A stretch of 64,000 bases of DNA, from NCBI RefSeq assembly GCF_010614725.1, contig NZ_JAAEHL010000010.1, positions 62,001-126,000 of the forward strand, written 5' to 3'. Positions 1 through 9,831 of the stretch are shown here, in pieces; positions within the stretch are counted from its first letter, which is position 1, and each line of letters begins with the position of its first letter. The DNA is from Flavobacterium ajazii (lineage in GTDB: Bacteria > Bacteroidota > Bacteroidia > Flavobacteriales > Flavobacteriaceae). Position numbers and translations under genes: made by a program. The notes below the pieces were generated by a model, which ran no database searches, had not been told where the DNA came from, and saw nothing but the letters and a program-made list of their open reading frames with translations.

Positions 1-1958
1 TTTGCAACTTTGTAAGGCTTGTAATTTGTATAAAGACTCCCGACTGAATTCATAACAAGTTTACCTAGTTGATCAAACTGAAATTTACCCACAATTTTTC
101 CGTCTACGACATCAGTCGAATTAACTGTTATGGTACGCAATCTATCTGAATCAAAGCTTGAATTTATCGTTACTTCATCAAAAACATATGTTGATTTCGG
201 ATTTTGATATACAGCATCTTTTATATAAATATTTCCATGCAGGTTTTGAAGGGAATTACCACTTAATTCAACAACTGCGTCCCCGGTAAAGTTAGAGATT
301 GAATCATTTACAAGTTTCAGCTTTCGCAAATCAGAATTCTCTACATTAATGTGAAAATCATATTTATTTTCACGCTTGCTTAAATCAACCAATCCGTCAA
401 AATCCAGATTCAGATTTGGATCGTTAATAGCTACTTTTCCTTTATAATAAGGCAGTTTAAAATTACCGTTTACAACAATATTATTATAAGTGTATTTATT
501 ATAATCCAGTTTCGAAATATCTCCCTTTATGACTGTATTCAAATACTTCTTAGAAAAACCAACTCCGTCAACATCTAAATTTAAGGTCGTTTTGCCAATA
601 TCTTTTCGCTGTAAAAATGTTCCGATATCAAAATTATTAAGAACAATATTCCCTGAATAGGAAGCTTTGTCAATAAAATCAATATTATTCATATGCAGAT
701 CGACCTCTCCGTTTCCTAAGTCGGTAGCCATTTTGAACTTCGATTCCAAATCTGTTGTTGATACTTTTATAGCACCTACAATATTGAATTTACCTATTTT
801 TTTGAGATCCTTTGGAAGGCTTTTCCCTAAAACACCTGGCAGTAGAACTACTAAATTATCATAGCTCGCAACCAGTTTATCAAATTTCCCATCCATGGAA
901 AACTTTTGAGTCTTGCTTCCCAAAAGGTTTTTGAAATTGATATTCCCAACAATCCTTGTTCCGTTTGTATCACTTAATCTTAAACGCTTCAGATTAAGAT
1001 TATTCAACGGACCTTCAATTTTGGTTTTAACCTTAAAATGCTGATTTTTACCTAAGCCATCATAGAAATAGCGAATATCGTTTGAAGCTAATGAAGCCGA
1101 ATCTAATGCGACATCGAACCTAACTTTATCCGTGAATTCTAAAAAATCTTTGACTTTATAATTTAAAATCGCCTTTCCATAAATGGTAGACCTTTTGGTT
1201 GTTATAGCTAAATTTTCGAGTTTTATCTGTTTTTTGGTATAACTAAACTTAGAACTCAGATTTGAAACATACAAACCTCTATGATCTAAGAAAGAGAATC
1301 TATGAATATTGGTATTAATTTCAGAACCATATATTTTAAATTCACTGATATAAGTATTCAGTTTTTTAAAATCTATAATTTTCGGAGTCCTTTTATTTTC
1401 GTCAATTGCAGAAAATGAACCTTGAGAAATATATGCATTTTTAGCTGTTAAGAGAAAGTGTTTATTCGATTTGATAGGTTTTCCCGATTCAAATAATCGT
1501 ATAAAAACGTTGATATTATTTTCATCTTCATTTTTATACGTTTTCAGATTAAAAATCAAACCCGTCAGGCGGACATCTCCAAAAATAAGGTCTCCATCTA
1601 ACAACCGGGTTATACTTAAAATATCAGTGGTAATAATATCCGAATAAATCAGCGTTTTTTTATGATGGTCTAAAATCAATACTTTTTTGAGTTTAACTCC
1701 ACCAAAAATATTTATGGCTACTTTGTCAATACTGATATTGGTTTTAAAATCAGTATTCAGTGTTTCGGTAATATATTTTGCAATTTTGGTCTGTACAACA
1801 GGCAGGGATAAAACAATCACCAGTACAAACAATAGTAAGATTAACCCAATTAGGGTTTTAGATATTGCTTTTTGTACTTTTTTGATAACTGTTTTAATTT
1901 TAATTCTTTTTAAATTTATTTTGAACGGACAAAGAACGACTGTTTTGATAAAAATTCT
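1..1958 (-). CDS. tamB: TamB/AsmA-like translocation and assembly protein (partial, N-terminal part)
   Basis: The complement of this stretch is one open reading frame running off the left window edge, so only the N-terminal ~650 residues are present. It begins with a basic segment (KRIKIKTVIKKVQKA), then one hydrophobic anchor (LIGLILLLFVLVIVLSL), followed by PVVQTKIAKYITETLN and a long beta-rich region. This is the usual N-terminus of flavobacterial TamB-type proteins, which are inner-membrane-anchored periplasmic proteins linked to outer-membrane biogenesis and lipid transport. The frame opens after a stop at 1959-1961 and has no ATG before the membrane anchor. Candidate starts are therefore non-canonical (ATT at 1953-1955, ATA at 1917-1919), and the given 5' end is only the limit of the open frame. 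It is divergent from tsaD, about 80 nt apart, the usual arrangement in flavobacteria. Confidence 0.85.
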
Positions 1959-2038
1959 TTAATTTTGACTCCTTCTTTACAATCAAAAAAAGTTAAAAAT
2001 TTGATTTGTCAAATATAATTCAAAATTTGTGCCTTTAT

Positions 2039-3061
2039 ATGCAAAATTCAGAGGTTTTTATTCTTGCCATTGAAAGTTCCTGCGATGATACTGCCGCTGC
2101 AGTTTTACATAACGACAAAGTATTATCAAATGTTGTAGCAAATCAGTTAATCCACAATCAATATGGAGGTGTCGTTCCGGAACTAGCTTCGAGAGCCCAT
2201 CAGCAAAATATTGTACCTGTAATTGACGCTGCACTTCGAAAAGCAAATGTACAAAAAGAGCAGTTAAGCGCCATTGCGTTTACTCAGGGACCAGGTCTCA
2301 TGGGATCGTTACTGGTAGGGAGTTCTTTTGGAAAATCATTGTCATTAGCTTTAAATATTCCTCTGATTGCTGTAAACCATATGCACGCTCATATTTTAGC
2401 GCATTTTATTGATGAAGAAGGATTTGACAAACCAGAATTTCCGTTTTTAGCCTTAACAATAAGCGGAGGACATACACAAATTGTAAAAGTCAACGGCTTT
2501 TTTGACATGGAAATTATAGGCGAAACAACCGATGATGCTGTTGGAGAAGCTTTTGACAAAAGCGCTAAAATTCTTGGACTTCCCTATCCTGGAGGACCTT
2601 TGATTGACAAATATGCTAAAGAAGGAAACCCAAAAGCTTTTCCATTTACAAAACCAAAAGTTCCCGGGCTGGATTTTAGTTTCTCCGGATTAAAAACGGC
2701 TATTTTATATTTCATTCAAAAAAACAAACAGGAAAACCCAAATTTCATCGAAGAAAACCTGAATGACATTTGTGCTTCTATTCAGTATACTATTATTGAA
2801 ATTTTGATGGATAAAATCAAACTGGCTGTAAAAGAAACCGGAATCAAACAAATTGCCATTGGCGGAGGAGTTTCTGCAAATTCCGGAATTCGAAATACAT
2901 TGAAAGCAACCGAAAGCAAATACGGGTGGAAAACTTTTATTCCGAAATTTGAATACACAACAGACAATGCCGCAATGATTGGAATTGTCGGATATCAAAA
3001 ATATTTATCAAAACGTTTTGAAGATGCTTCGGTGGTATCTAAAGCACGAATTCAATTTTAA
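2039..3061 (+). CDS. tsaD: tRNA N6-adenosine threonylcarbamoyltransferase TsaD
   Basis: Cytoplasmic enzyme that transfers the threonylcarbamoyl group from TC-AMP to A37 of ANN-decoding tRNAs, working with TsaB and TsaE. The N-terminal ASKHA-fold signature FILAIESSCDDTAAAV is present. The metal-binding HxxxH lies in HMHAH (about residues 114-118), followed by LTISGGHTQ and the C-terminal GGGVSANSG and YTTDNAAM motifs. The length of 340 aa fits the family. An upstream TTG at 2006 would add 11 residues, but the ATG at 2039 gives the family-typical start just before the first strand. rsmE follows after 2 nt, so the two are probably cotranscribed. Confidence 0.97.
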   Translation: MQNSEVFILAIESSCDDTAAAVLHNDKVLSNVVANQLIHNQYGGVVPELASRAHQQNIVPVIDAALRKANVQKEQLSAIAFTQGPGLMGSLLVGSSFGKSLSLALNIPLIAVNHMHAHILAHFIDEEGFDKPEFPFLALTISGGHTQIVKVNGFFDMEIIGETTDDAVGEAFDKSAKILGLPYPGGPLIDKYAKEGNPKAFPFTKPKVPGLDFSFSGLKTAILYFIQKNKQENPNFIEENLNDICASIQYTIIEILMDKIKLAVKETGIKQIAIGGGVSANSGIRNTLKATESKYGWKTFIPKFEYTTDNAAMIGIVGYQKYLSKRFEDASVVSKARIQF

Positions 3062-3063
3062 CC

Positions 3064-3777
3064 ATGCAGTTATTTTTCAATCCTAATATAGACGAAACAA
3101 CCGAAAGCTTTTCTTTTGACAAGGAAGAAAGCCGGCATATCATTAAGGTTTTACGTAAAAAAGATTCAGACATTCTGCATGTAACCAATGGTTTCGGATT
3201 ATTGTTTGAAACCCGTATTACTTTGGCCTCAGATAACAAATGTACTGTTGAAGTTATTGCTATAAAAATTGCCGAAAAGTCTAAATTTCATTTGCATTTA
3301 GCCGTTGCTCCTACTAAAATGAATGATCGTTTTGAATGGTTTCTTGAAAAAGCAACAGAAATCGGCATTCAGGAAATCACACCTGTTTTCTGCGATCGTT
3401 CTGAGCGAAAAGTAATCAACAAAGACCGATTCGAAAAAATCATTTTATCGGCAATGAAACAATGTAACGAAACGTTTCTGCCAAAATTAAATGAAGCGAT
3501 TTCGTTCAAAGAATTCATACAACAACAGCAAAACGGTTTACAGTTAATTGCACATTGCGAAGAAACTGAAAAAAAATCACTGAAACAGATTTTAAAACCA
3601 AATGAAGATGTTACTATTTTGATTGGACCTGAAGGTGATTTTTCTGAAAAAGAAATTGCGCTGGCATTAGAAAATAATTACAAACCTGTAACTTTAGGAA
3701 ATACACGTTTAAGAACCGAAACTGCGGCAGTTGTAGCCTGTCACAGCGTTGTTTTCTTTAATGAAATATCAAATTAA
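3064..3777 (+). CDS. rsmE: 16S rRNA (uracil-1498-N3)-methyltransferase RsmE
   Basis: SPOUT-class methyltransferase that modifies U1498 of 16S rRNA using S-adenosylmethionine. The 237-aa length and architecture match the family. An N-terminal PUA-like domain contains ESRHIIKVLRKK, followed by the catalytic domain with RFEWFLEKATEIGI and the knot motifs LIGPEGDFSEKEI and LGNTRLRTETAAVVA near the C-terminus. The gene starts 2 nt after tsaD and shares its transcription unit. Confidence 0.96.
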   Translation: MQLFFNPNIDETTESFSFDKEESRHIIKVLRKKDSDILHVTNGFGLLFETRITLASDNKCTVEVIAIKIAEKSKFHLHLAVAPTKMNDRFEWFLEKATEIGIQEITPVFCDRSERKVINKDRFEKIILSAMKQCNETFLPKLNEAISFKEFIQQQQNGLQLIAHCEETEKKSLKQILKPNEDVTILIGPEGDFSEKEIALALENNYKPVTLGNTRLRTETAAVVACHSVVFFNEISN

Positions 3778-3824
3778 TAATACGTTAAGACGTACTTCTG
3801 TACATCTCTACAAGATGATTTATT

Positions 3825-4463
3825 ATGAAAAATTATTTTTACCTGTTGCTTCTTTTTTCACTCACTTCCTTTTCGCAAGAAATCGCTTTACTTAAATATA
3901 ATGGCGGCGGTGATTGGTATGCAAACCCAACTTCATTGCCTAATTTAATACGTTTTTGTAATTCAAACATCAATACACAGATAAAAACGAAACCCTCTAC
4001 AGTAGAACCGGGCAATCCTGATTTGCTTTCTTATCCTTTTGTACACATGACCGGTCATGGGAATGTTGTTTTCAGTGATTCTGATATAACAAATCTTAGA
4101 AATTATCTAAATGGAGGCGGTTTTCTACACATTGATGACAATTACGGAATGGATCAATACATTCGAAAAGAGATCAAAAAAATATTCCCTAATAACAATT
4201 TAGTCGAAATCCCGGCTAACCATCCTATTTTTCAGAAACCTTTTCCTTTTCCGAACGGGCTGCCAAAAATTCACGAACATGATGCTAAAAGACCTCAGGC
4301 ATTTGGCATTTTTGTGGAAAATAAACTGGTTTTGCTTTATACTTACGAATGTGACTTGGGCGATGGCTGGGAAGATGCAGAAGTAAATAACGACCCTTTA
4401 GAAGTTCATCAAAAAGCACTAAAAATGGGAGCCAACATTATTAATTATATCTTCACCAATTAA
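3825..4463 (+). CDS. DUF4159 domain-containing secreted protein
   Basis: A 212-aa protein with a short N-terminal signal peptide (MKNYFYLLLLFSLTSFSQ), probably periplasmic. The mature part matches the DUF4159 family, with LKYNGGGDWYANPTSLPNL near the start, then GHGNVVFSD, GGFLHIDDNYGMD and ending HQKALKMGANIINYIF. The GGGFLHIDDN segment resembles a glutamine-amidotransferase-like fold, but catalytic function is not established for this family. It follows rsmE by about 47 nt and precedes the SpoU-type methyltransferase by 10 nt, so it is likely part of the same operon. Confidence 0.88.
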   Translation: MKNYFYLLLLFSLTSFSQEIALLKYNGGGDWYANPTSLPNLIRFCNSNINTQIKTKPSTVEPGNPDLLSYPFVHMTGHGNVVFSDSDITNLRNYLNGGGFLHIDDNYGMDQYIRKEIKKIFPNNNLVEIPANHPIFQKPFPFPNGLPKIHEHDAKRPQAFGIFVENKLVLLYTYECDLGDGWEDAEVNNDPLEVHQKALKMGANIINYIFTN

Positions 4464-4473
4464 TTTCTAAAAA

Positions 4474-4968
4474 GTGCAGCTTACCCACGAAGAAAATCAA
4501 TTTGAAAGAAAAACGTTTCCGATAACCCTTGTTTGTGATCATATTTACTTTCAGCAAAATATTGGCTCTCTTTTCAGGATTAGTGAAGCTTTTGGTGTTG
4601 AAAAAATTATCTTTTTAGGAAAAGATATTCCGCTAACTCCCCGAAAAATAAACAAAACATCAAGAAGCACCCACCTTCATGTTCCGCATTCTGTTATTGA
4701 AGAAACAACAGAATTAATTGATTATTTAACCCTAAATAATTTTGAAATTATTGCTTTAGAAATTACAAATAACAGCAAACCTCTAAAAGAAGTTATTATT
4801 CCTGAAAATAAAAAAATTGCACTTTTGATTGGTAGTGAAATTTCGGGAATCTCAAATGAACTTTTAAAAATTTCGAATCAAATTGTTCATATTAACATGT
4901 TTGGAAACAACAGCAGTATGAATGTTGCGCAGGCTGCAAGTATCTGTTTGTACGAATTAACTTCTTAA
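4474..4968 (+). CDS. TrmH/SpoU-family RNA methyltransferase
   Basis: A 164-aa stand-alone SPOUT methyltransferase with no N-terminal substrate-recognition extension, so similar in size to the TrmL class. Family motifs are QQNIGSLFRISEAFGV near residue 30, IALLIGSEISGIS near 120 (SAM-binding loop) and NNSSMNVAQAASICLYEL at the C-terminus (trefoil knot). It probably 2'-O-methylates tRNA or rRNA, but the exact target cannot be read from sequence. The start is GTG at 4474; no ATG gives a better N-terminus. It lies 10 nt behind the DUF4159 gene. Confidence 0.9.
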   Translation: MQLTHEENQFERKTFPITLVCDHIYFQQNIGSLFRISEAFGVEKIIFLGKDIPLTPRKINKTSRSTHLHVPHSVIEETTELIDYLTLNNFEIIALEITNNSKPLKEVIIPENKKIALLIGSEISGISNELLKISNQIVHINMFGNNSSMNVAQAASICLYELTS

Positions 4969-5125
4969 TTTAAATTTTAACATTTTTATAAGAAGTAGAC
5001 TACATAAGGGATTGTAAAATTCTGACAAATAAATTATTATAAAAATTTGGCTACATTTATTTTTTGTTATAAAATTGCGTTATTATTTGATTATTAACAA
5101 ATTTTATAACAAAACCCCTTTTATC

Positions 5126-6085
5126 ATGAAAAAAATTCTTTTATCTACAGTTACAGCACTTATGCTGTTTTCTTGTCAAAATGAGCAGGCAGAATCATCT
5201 GATTCAAATCTAAACGTGTCTGCGAGACGCGGATGTGCAACGCAGGAAGTCTTTGAAGCACAATTAAAAGCTAATCCTGCATTGGCTATTAAAATGAACG
5301 AAATTGAAGCTTTCACAGCAAAACATTCTCTTAGCAACTTTACAGGCCGCTTAGTTAACGGTAAAATCGAAATCCCGGTTGTAGTAAATGTTTTGTACAG
5401 AACTGCTGCACAAAACATTTCTAACGCTCAGATTCAATCACAAATTGATGTTTTAAACAAAGATTTTAATGCCTTAAATTCAGATTATAACAGCGTTCCG
5501 GCACTCTTTTCTGGTGTTAAAGCTAATATTGGAATTACATTTGTTTTGGATCAGGTAATCCGAAAATCTACTACCAAAACTTCATGGGGTACAAATGATG
5601 CCATGAAAAAAACAGCTCAGGGAGGTCTTGCTCCTACTTCTCCAACAACTAAACTGAATATTTGGACTTGTAATATTGGTAATAATATTTTAGGTTATGC
5701 ACAATTTCCCGGCGGATCTTCTTCTACAGACGGAGTTGTCATTGACCCTCGCTATTTTGGTTTGTCCGGTACTGCAAATGCTCCGTTCAATTTAGGAAGA
5801 ACAGCTACACACGAAGTAGGTCATTGGATGAATCTGCGTCACATTTGGGGAGATGCAACATGCGGAAGTGATTTAGTAGCCGATACACCTACTCACAACG
5901 AAGAAAATTACGGAGTTCCTGCATATCCTCACTACAGTACTTGTTCAGGAACACCTGTAGAAATGACAATGAATTACATGGATTATGTTGATGACATAGC
6001 AATGTATATGTTTACAAACGGACAAAAAAACAGAATATCAGCTATATTCACAACTGGAGGTGCAAGGGCTTCATTTGCCCAATAA
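5126..6085 (+). CDS. M43-family (pappalysin/cytophagalysin) zinc metalloprotease lipoprotein
   Basis: Secreted metzincin of 319 aa from the ATG at 5126; an upstream in-frame start would spoil the signal peptide. The signal sequence MKKILLSTVTALMLFSC carries a lipobox with Cys17, so it is a predicted SPII lipoprotein. The zinc motif HEVGHWMNLRH spans about residues 229-239, with ligands H229, H233 and H239 and general base E230. The Met-turn is seen as MNYMDYVDD about 40 residues later. Asn occupies the position that is Gly in the textbook HExxHxxGxxH motif. It stands alone, with about 150 nt of AT-rich leader and its own terminator. Confidence 0.92.
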   Translation: MKKILLSTVTALMLFSCQNEQAESSDSNLNVSARRGCATQEVFEAQLKANPALAIKMNEIEAFTAKHSLSNFTGRLVNGKIEIPVVVNVLYRTAAQNISNAQIQSQIDVLNKDFNALNSDYNSVPALFSGVKANIGITFVLDQVIRKSTTKTSWGTNDAMKKTAQGGLAPTSPTTKLNIWTCNIGNNILGYAQFPGGSSSTDGVVIDPRYFGLSGTANAPFNLGRTATHEVGHWMNLRHIWGDATCGSDLVADTPTHNEENYGVPAYPHYSTCSGTPVEMTMNYMDYVDDIAMYMFTNGQKNRISAIFTTGGARASFAQ

Positions 6086-6108
6086 TTGTTAACCAAACCA
6101 ACATTTAA

Positions 6109-6137
6109 AGCGAGATGCCATTCATCTCGCTTTTTTT
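6109..6137 (+). terminator. Rho-independent terminator after the M43 protease
   Basis: A perfect 9-bp stem AGCGAGATG / CATCTCGCT with a 5-nt loop (CCATT) is followed directly by a run of T, 24 nt after the M43 protease stop codon. Confidence 0.93.
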
Positions 6138-6192
6138 GTTTAAAACCAAATTTCAAAATGCTTTTCCTATATTTATAGTCTAAATTTCAAAC

Positions 6193-7284
6193 ATGATAAC
6201 GTCAAAAACTATTTCGAACGGAATTCTAAGAGCATTAGCCACAATCTTAATAATCGGCATCGTTTTATATTTTTTATATGAAATACAAACTGTGATTGTA
6301 TACCTCTGTATTTCATTGATATTATGCCTGATAGCAAACCCATTAGTTCTGTTTTTAAAAAACAAATTAAAATTTAGCAATTCACTGGCAGCCACCACAA
6401 CAATTGTAATTTTCATTTTCTTAATCGTTGGTTTTATTTTATTGTTTGTGCCTTTAATTATTTCCCAGGCCAATAATTTAGCACTTTTAGACACAGATCA
6501 TCTGCAATCCCAATTTATAGAGACAGAAAGAAATATTGAAACTTATTTCAACATCCAGCATATTGATTTAAATAAAGTTCTTAAAGAGTCAAAAATCACT
6601 AGCGCATTTAGTTTTGGCTATTTTACAAGCTTTATCAACTCTATTATGGGGTTCATGGCTAATATGGGAATGGGATTGGTTTCTGTTTTCTTTATTACAT
6701 TTTTCTTTATTAAAGATCAGGAGTCATTTAAAGCAAGTGCCAGAAGAATCCTTCCTGACACAAATGAAGACAAAATTTTAAATTCAATTACAAAAATCAA
6801 TCATCTGTTAACCCGGTATTTTATTGGCTTATTACTGCAATTAACTGTAGTTTTTATTCTATATCTGATTGTCTTGATTATTTTCGGAAATAAAAATGCT
6901 TTTGTAATTGCTTTTTTATGTGCCATTTTGAATGTCATTCCATACATCGGTCCGATTATCGGAACTATTTTGGCAGCAATATTAACTATGATTAGTCTGA
7001 TCGGAAGTGATTTTCAGTCAGAAATTTTACCGACAACAATATACGTTGTGATTGGTTTTCTACTCGTCCAGGCCATTGACAATAATATTAGTCAGCCTAT
7101 AATTTCATCAAAAAGTGTAAATTCGCACCCACTGGAAATATTCCTGATTACTTTAATTAGCGGAATTACCTTTGGAATTGTCGGGATGATTATCGCTATT
7201 CCGGTTTATACAATGTTGAAAGTAATCCTGAAAGAATTTTTTCCAGACAATAAAATTGTTTCCGTCATAACAGAAAAAATCTAG
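6193..7284 (+). CDS. AI-2E family (PerM-like) transporter
   Basis: A 363-aa integral inner-membrane protein of the AI-2E/PerM family, with hydrophobic segments at both ends and a soluble segment at about residues 100-150. The family signature is in the C-terminal half: LCAILNVIPYIGPIIGTILAAI, then QAIDNNISQPIISSKSVNSHPLEIF. Family members are proposed to export small signals or to act as antiporters; the substrate here cannot be told. The downstream gene starts 2 nt after its stop, so the two are transcriptionally linked. Confidence 0.92.
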   Translation: MITSKTISNGILRALATILIIGIVLYFLYEIQTVIVYLCISLILCLIANPLVLFLKNKLKFSNSLAATTTIVIFIFLIVGFILLFVPLIISQANNLALLDTDHLQSQFIETERNIETYFNIQHIDLNKVLKESKITSAFSFGYFTSFINSIMGFMANMGMGLVSVFFITFFFIKDQESFKASARRILPDTNEDKILNSITKINHLLTRYFIGLLLQLTVVFILYLIVLIIFGNKNAFVIAFLCAILNVIPYIGPIIGTILAAILTMISLIGSDFQSEILPTTIYVVIGFLLVQAIDNNISQPIISSKSVNSHPLEIFLITLISGITFGIVGMIIAIPVYTMLKVILKEFFPDNKIVSVITEKI

Positions 7285-7286
7285 CA

Positions 7287-8474
7287 TTGAATACTTCAAT
7301 CTTAAACAAAAGCATACAAGATTTTATATCTCAAAATACAGGTGCCTCAATTACAAAATTAGCACTTCAGAAAAATCCTTTTCCTGAGACTGACTGGATT
7401 TTGATTCTAAATCAAATTGAAGCCAGAACGAAAGCCAAAGAAAAATTGCCTACCTGGTTTGCTACAGAAAAAATCATTTACCCGAGCAAAATTTCGGTTG
7501 AACAAACTTCTTCAGAAAAAACAGCTGCTTACAAAGCTTCTCTAATTGAAGGGAAATCGTTAATTGATCTTACAGGAGGTTTTGGCGTTGATGATTATTA
7601 TTTTTCTAAAAAAATTAAAATCGTTGCGCATTGTGAAATAAACGAAGAGTTATCTGCAATTGTAAAACATAATTTTGAACAATTAGGAGTAAAAAATTGT
7701 TTCTTTTATGCTGATGATTCTACAAATATATTAAACGAATCAGAACCCGACTTTAAATGGGACTGGATTTACATTGATCCTTCCCGTAGAAATGATGCCA
7801 AGGGAAAGGTTTTTATGCTAAAAGACTGCTTGCCAAATGTTCCTGAATCACTGGATTTTTATTTTGAAAAATCAGATTCTATTTTAATTAAAACAGCTCC
7901 ATTACTCGATATTTCGGCAGGTTTATCTGAATTGAAATTCGTAAAAAACATTCATATTATTGCTTTGGAAAACGAAGTCAAAGAACTGCTTTTTGAAATT
8001 CATAATAATTACAAAGGCGGAATAACTATAAAAACGGCCAATATTTTAAAAGACAAAACTGAGACATTTGAATTTATCCTCGGAGAGCAGGATGAATATG
8101 TGTCTTATCATTTACCACAAAAATTTCTGTACGAACCCAACTCAGCCATCATGAAATCGGGCGGTTTTGATGAAATCAGTACTTCTTTCGGAATAAACAA
8201 ACTTCATAAACACTCCCATTTATATACTTCGGAAGAATTGATTGATTTTCCCGGAAGATCGTTTGAAATTGAAAAAGTGATTTCATACGGCAAAAATGAT
8301 ATGAAAGCAGCACTTTTAAATCAGCAGGCCAATATTACAACCCGAAATTTTCCTGAGACTGTAGAAAACATTCGTAAAAAATGGAAAATAAAAAATGGTG
8401 GAAATTTGTACTGTTTTTTTACAACAGATAAAAATGATAACAAAATAGTTTTAATTTGCAGAAAAATAACTTAA
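7287..8474 (+). CDS. Class I SAM-dependent methyltransferase with THUMP-like domain
   Basis: A 395-aa cytoplasmic protein. After an N-terminal helical region (about 1-90) comes a Rossmann methyltransferase with motif I DLTGGFGVDDYYF, then VAHCEINEE and the catalytic-type motif WIYIDPSRRNDAKGKVF. The C-terminal third matches the THUMP-like/ferredoxin-like domain found with these enzymes. RNA is the likely substrate, but the target base is unknown. Translation appears to start at TTG 7287, 2 nt after the AI-2E transporter stop; the next in-frame candidates would remove conserved sequence. Confidence 0.88.
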   Translation: MNTSILNKSIQDFISQNTGASITKLALQKNPFPETDWILILNQIEARTKAKEKLPTWFATEKIIYPSKISVEQTSSEKTAAYKASLIEGKSLIDLTGGFGVDDYYFSKKIKIVAHCEINEELSAIVKHNFEQLGVKNCFFYADDSTNILNESEPDFKWDWIYIDPSRRNDAKGKVFMLKDCLPNVPESLDFYFEKSDSILIKTAPLLDISAGLSELKFVKNIHIIALENEVKELLFEIHNNYKGGITIKTANILKDKTETFEFILGEQDEYVSYHLPQKFLYEPNSAIMKSGGFDEISTSFGINKLHKHSHLYTSEELIDFPGRSFEIEKVISYGKNDMKAALLNQQANITTRNFPETVENIRKKWKIKNGGNLYCFFTTDKNDNKIVLICRKIT

Positions 8475-8476
8475 AA

Positions 8477-9040
8477 ATGAAACACTTAATCGCATTCGCT
8501 TTTTTTCTATTAACCTTTACCTCATTTGCCCAAAAAGATTGTGAGTACAGCACTAATGTAAAAGATTCAATCGGTACTTACAAAGTTACTCCTGAATATC
8601 TGATTACCGAGAAAAACTTTGGAAATACCTCTAATTATATCTTTTTTTCTTTGGCACAAACCGATGGCCTGCCTACTTTAAATTTACTATCTATTCAAAA
8701 AAGCAAAGATTTTATAAAAGCGAACTGTTTTGATAAAAATTCAAAAGTTTTTTTACAATTACAGAACGGTAAAGTGGTGACCTTAATCCACATCAATCAG
8801 GAAAACTGCGGAACACTCCTTCATGAGAAAGAATATAACAACAGAATCAATACCGGAATTTTTATGTTTATGAAAGATAATTTTGAAGAACTAAAAAAAT
8901 CTCCTGTTACCATAATGCGAATTAAATACCTGACTGATGTTGAAGACTACATTGTAAGAGGTGAAATTGTTTCTGAAATGAATGGAAAAACCTATAAGCC
9001 AGCTACTTATTTTATGGAAAATATCAGGTGCGTAGAATAA
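8477..9040 (+). CDS. Hypothetical secreted protein
   Basis: A 187-aa protein with a clear signal peptide (MKHLIAFAFFLLTFTSFAQ) and no lipobox. The rest has no motif I recognise; it has three cysteines and looks like a small mixed alpha/beta domain. The ATG at 8477 lies 2 nt behind the methyltransferase stop; an upstream TTG at 8456 overlaps that gene and adds residues before the signal peptide, so it was not chosen. It is convergent with the VanX-like gene, with only 1 nt between their stop codons. Confidence 0.72.
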   Translation: MKHLIAFAFFLLTFTSFAQKDCEYSTNVKDSIGTYKVTPEYLITEKNFGNTSNYIFFSLAQTDGLPTLNLLSIQKSKDFIKANCFDKNSKVFLQLQNGKVVTLIHINQENCGTLLHEKEYNNRINTGIFMFMKDNFEELKKSPVTIMRIKYLTDVEDYIVRGEIVSEMNGKTYKPATYFMENIRCVE

Positions 9041-9041
9041 A

Positions 9042-9689
9042 TCATTCGCAATTCCATTTTTGATTAGAAACATTGTCTTTTAAACCAGTCTTCAGATTAT
9101 AATGCCACCATTCTGAATCAAACGAATTAAAACCATTTTTAATCATTACACTTTTAAGAAACTTTCTGTTTGATAATATCGATTTAGAAAGTTTGGTATA
9201 GTTATGACCAGCCTGAATTCCGAAAAAATCAAAAGGAGTTCCCATATCAGCCTCTTTTCCTTTGGCATCGACTATAGAAATATCAACGGCTCCTCCTCTA
9301 TTGTGGATGGAGCCTTTTTTTGGATCTGCCACATACTCCGGATTTGATACTATTTCCCACATTTTTTTCTGAATCGATAACGGCCTGTAGCAATCGTAAA
9401 GTTTAATTTTAAAACCTTTTTTCTTAAAATCATTATTTGCGGCTATTAAAGCCTTGACGGTCTTTAAACGTAAAAAACATTCGGCACAATCGTACACTTT
9501 GGCCTTTAAAAAATTATCTTCGGTAGCATATTTCATATCGTAAATAAAATCTGAGCTATAGTCTTTTAAATTTACAAAAGTCGTATCTGCAATAACAGCT
9601 TCAGATTTATAAACCTCATTCTGAGCATTAGAAGAAATTATTCCAAAAAGAGAAATTAGAAAAAACAAAGACTTGTTGAATTGCAGCAT
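9042..9689 (-). CDS. D-Ala-D-Ala dipeptidase (VanX/M15D family)
   Basis: A 215-aa secreted zinc dipeptidase with an N-terminal signal peptide (cleavage near SNAQ). The VanX catalytic set is intact: Arg102 in CYRPL, zinc ligands H129 and D136 in SIHNRGGAVDIS, and E193/H196 in SEWWHYN. The family cleaves D-Ala-D-Ala. Because the protein is exported and no vanH, vanA or vanRS genes are nearby, a role in peptidoglycan turnover or nutrient scavenging is more likely than glycopeptide resistance. The gene is single and convergent with the upstream small secreted-protein gene. Confidence 0.93.
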   Translation of the reverse strand: MLQFNKSLFFLISLFGIISSNAQNEVYKSEAVIADTTFVNLKDYSSDFIYDMKYATEDNFLKAKVYDCAECFLRLKTVKALIAANNDFKKKGFKIKLYDCYRPLSIQKKMWEIVSNPEYVADPKKGSIHNRGGAVDISIVDAKGKEADMGTPFDFFGIQAGHNYTKLSKSILSNRKFLKSVMIKNGFNSFDSEWWHYNLKTGLKDNVSNQKWNCE

Positions 9690-9769
9690 GAAATAAGATT
9701 TTAAATTGACCAGACTTTCTTAAAAGGTAAATATAAGAATAAAAAAATGTCCAATTTCAACGATTTAAA

Positions 9770-9800
9770 AACAAAAAGCCGGAAGAAAAATTTCCGGCTA
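9770..9800 (-). terminator. Rho-independent terminator after the fatty acid desaturase
   Basis: On the minus strand an 8-bp stem AGCCGGAA / TTCCGGCT with a 7-nt loop is followed by TTTTTGTTTTT, about 30 nt downstream of the desaturase stop. Confidence 0.92.
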
Positions 9801-9831
9801 TGAGTATTGAGTATTAAAAGTATTTTTTGAA

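Noticed and set aside
1687..1962. 91-codon plus-strand frame
   Set aside because: Antisense to the TamB N-terminus, whose complement translation fits the family well.
9042..9689. Vancomycin resistance gene
   Set aside because: No partner resistance genes, and the protein carries an export signal.
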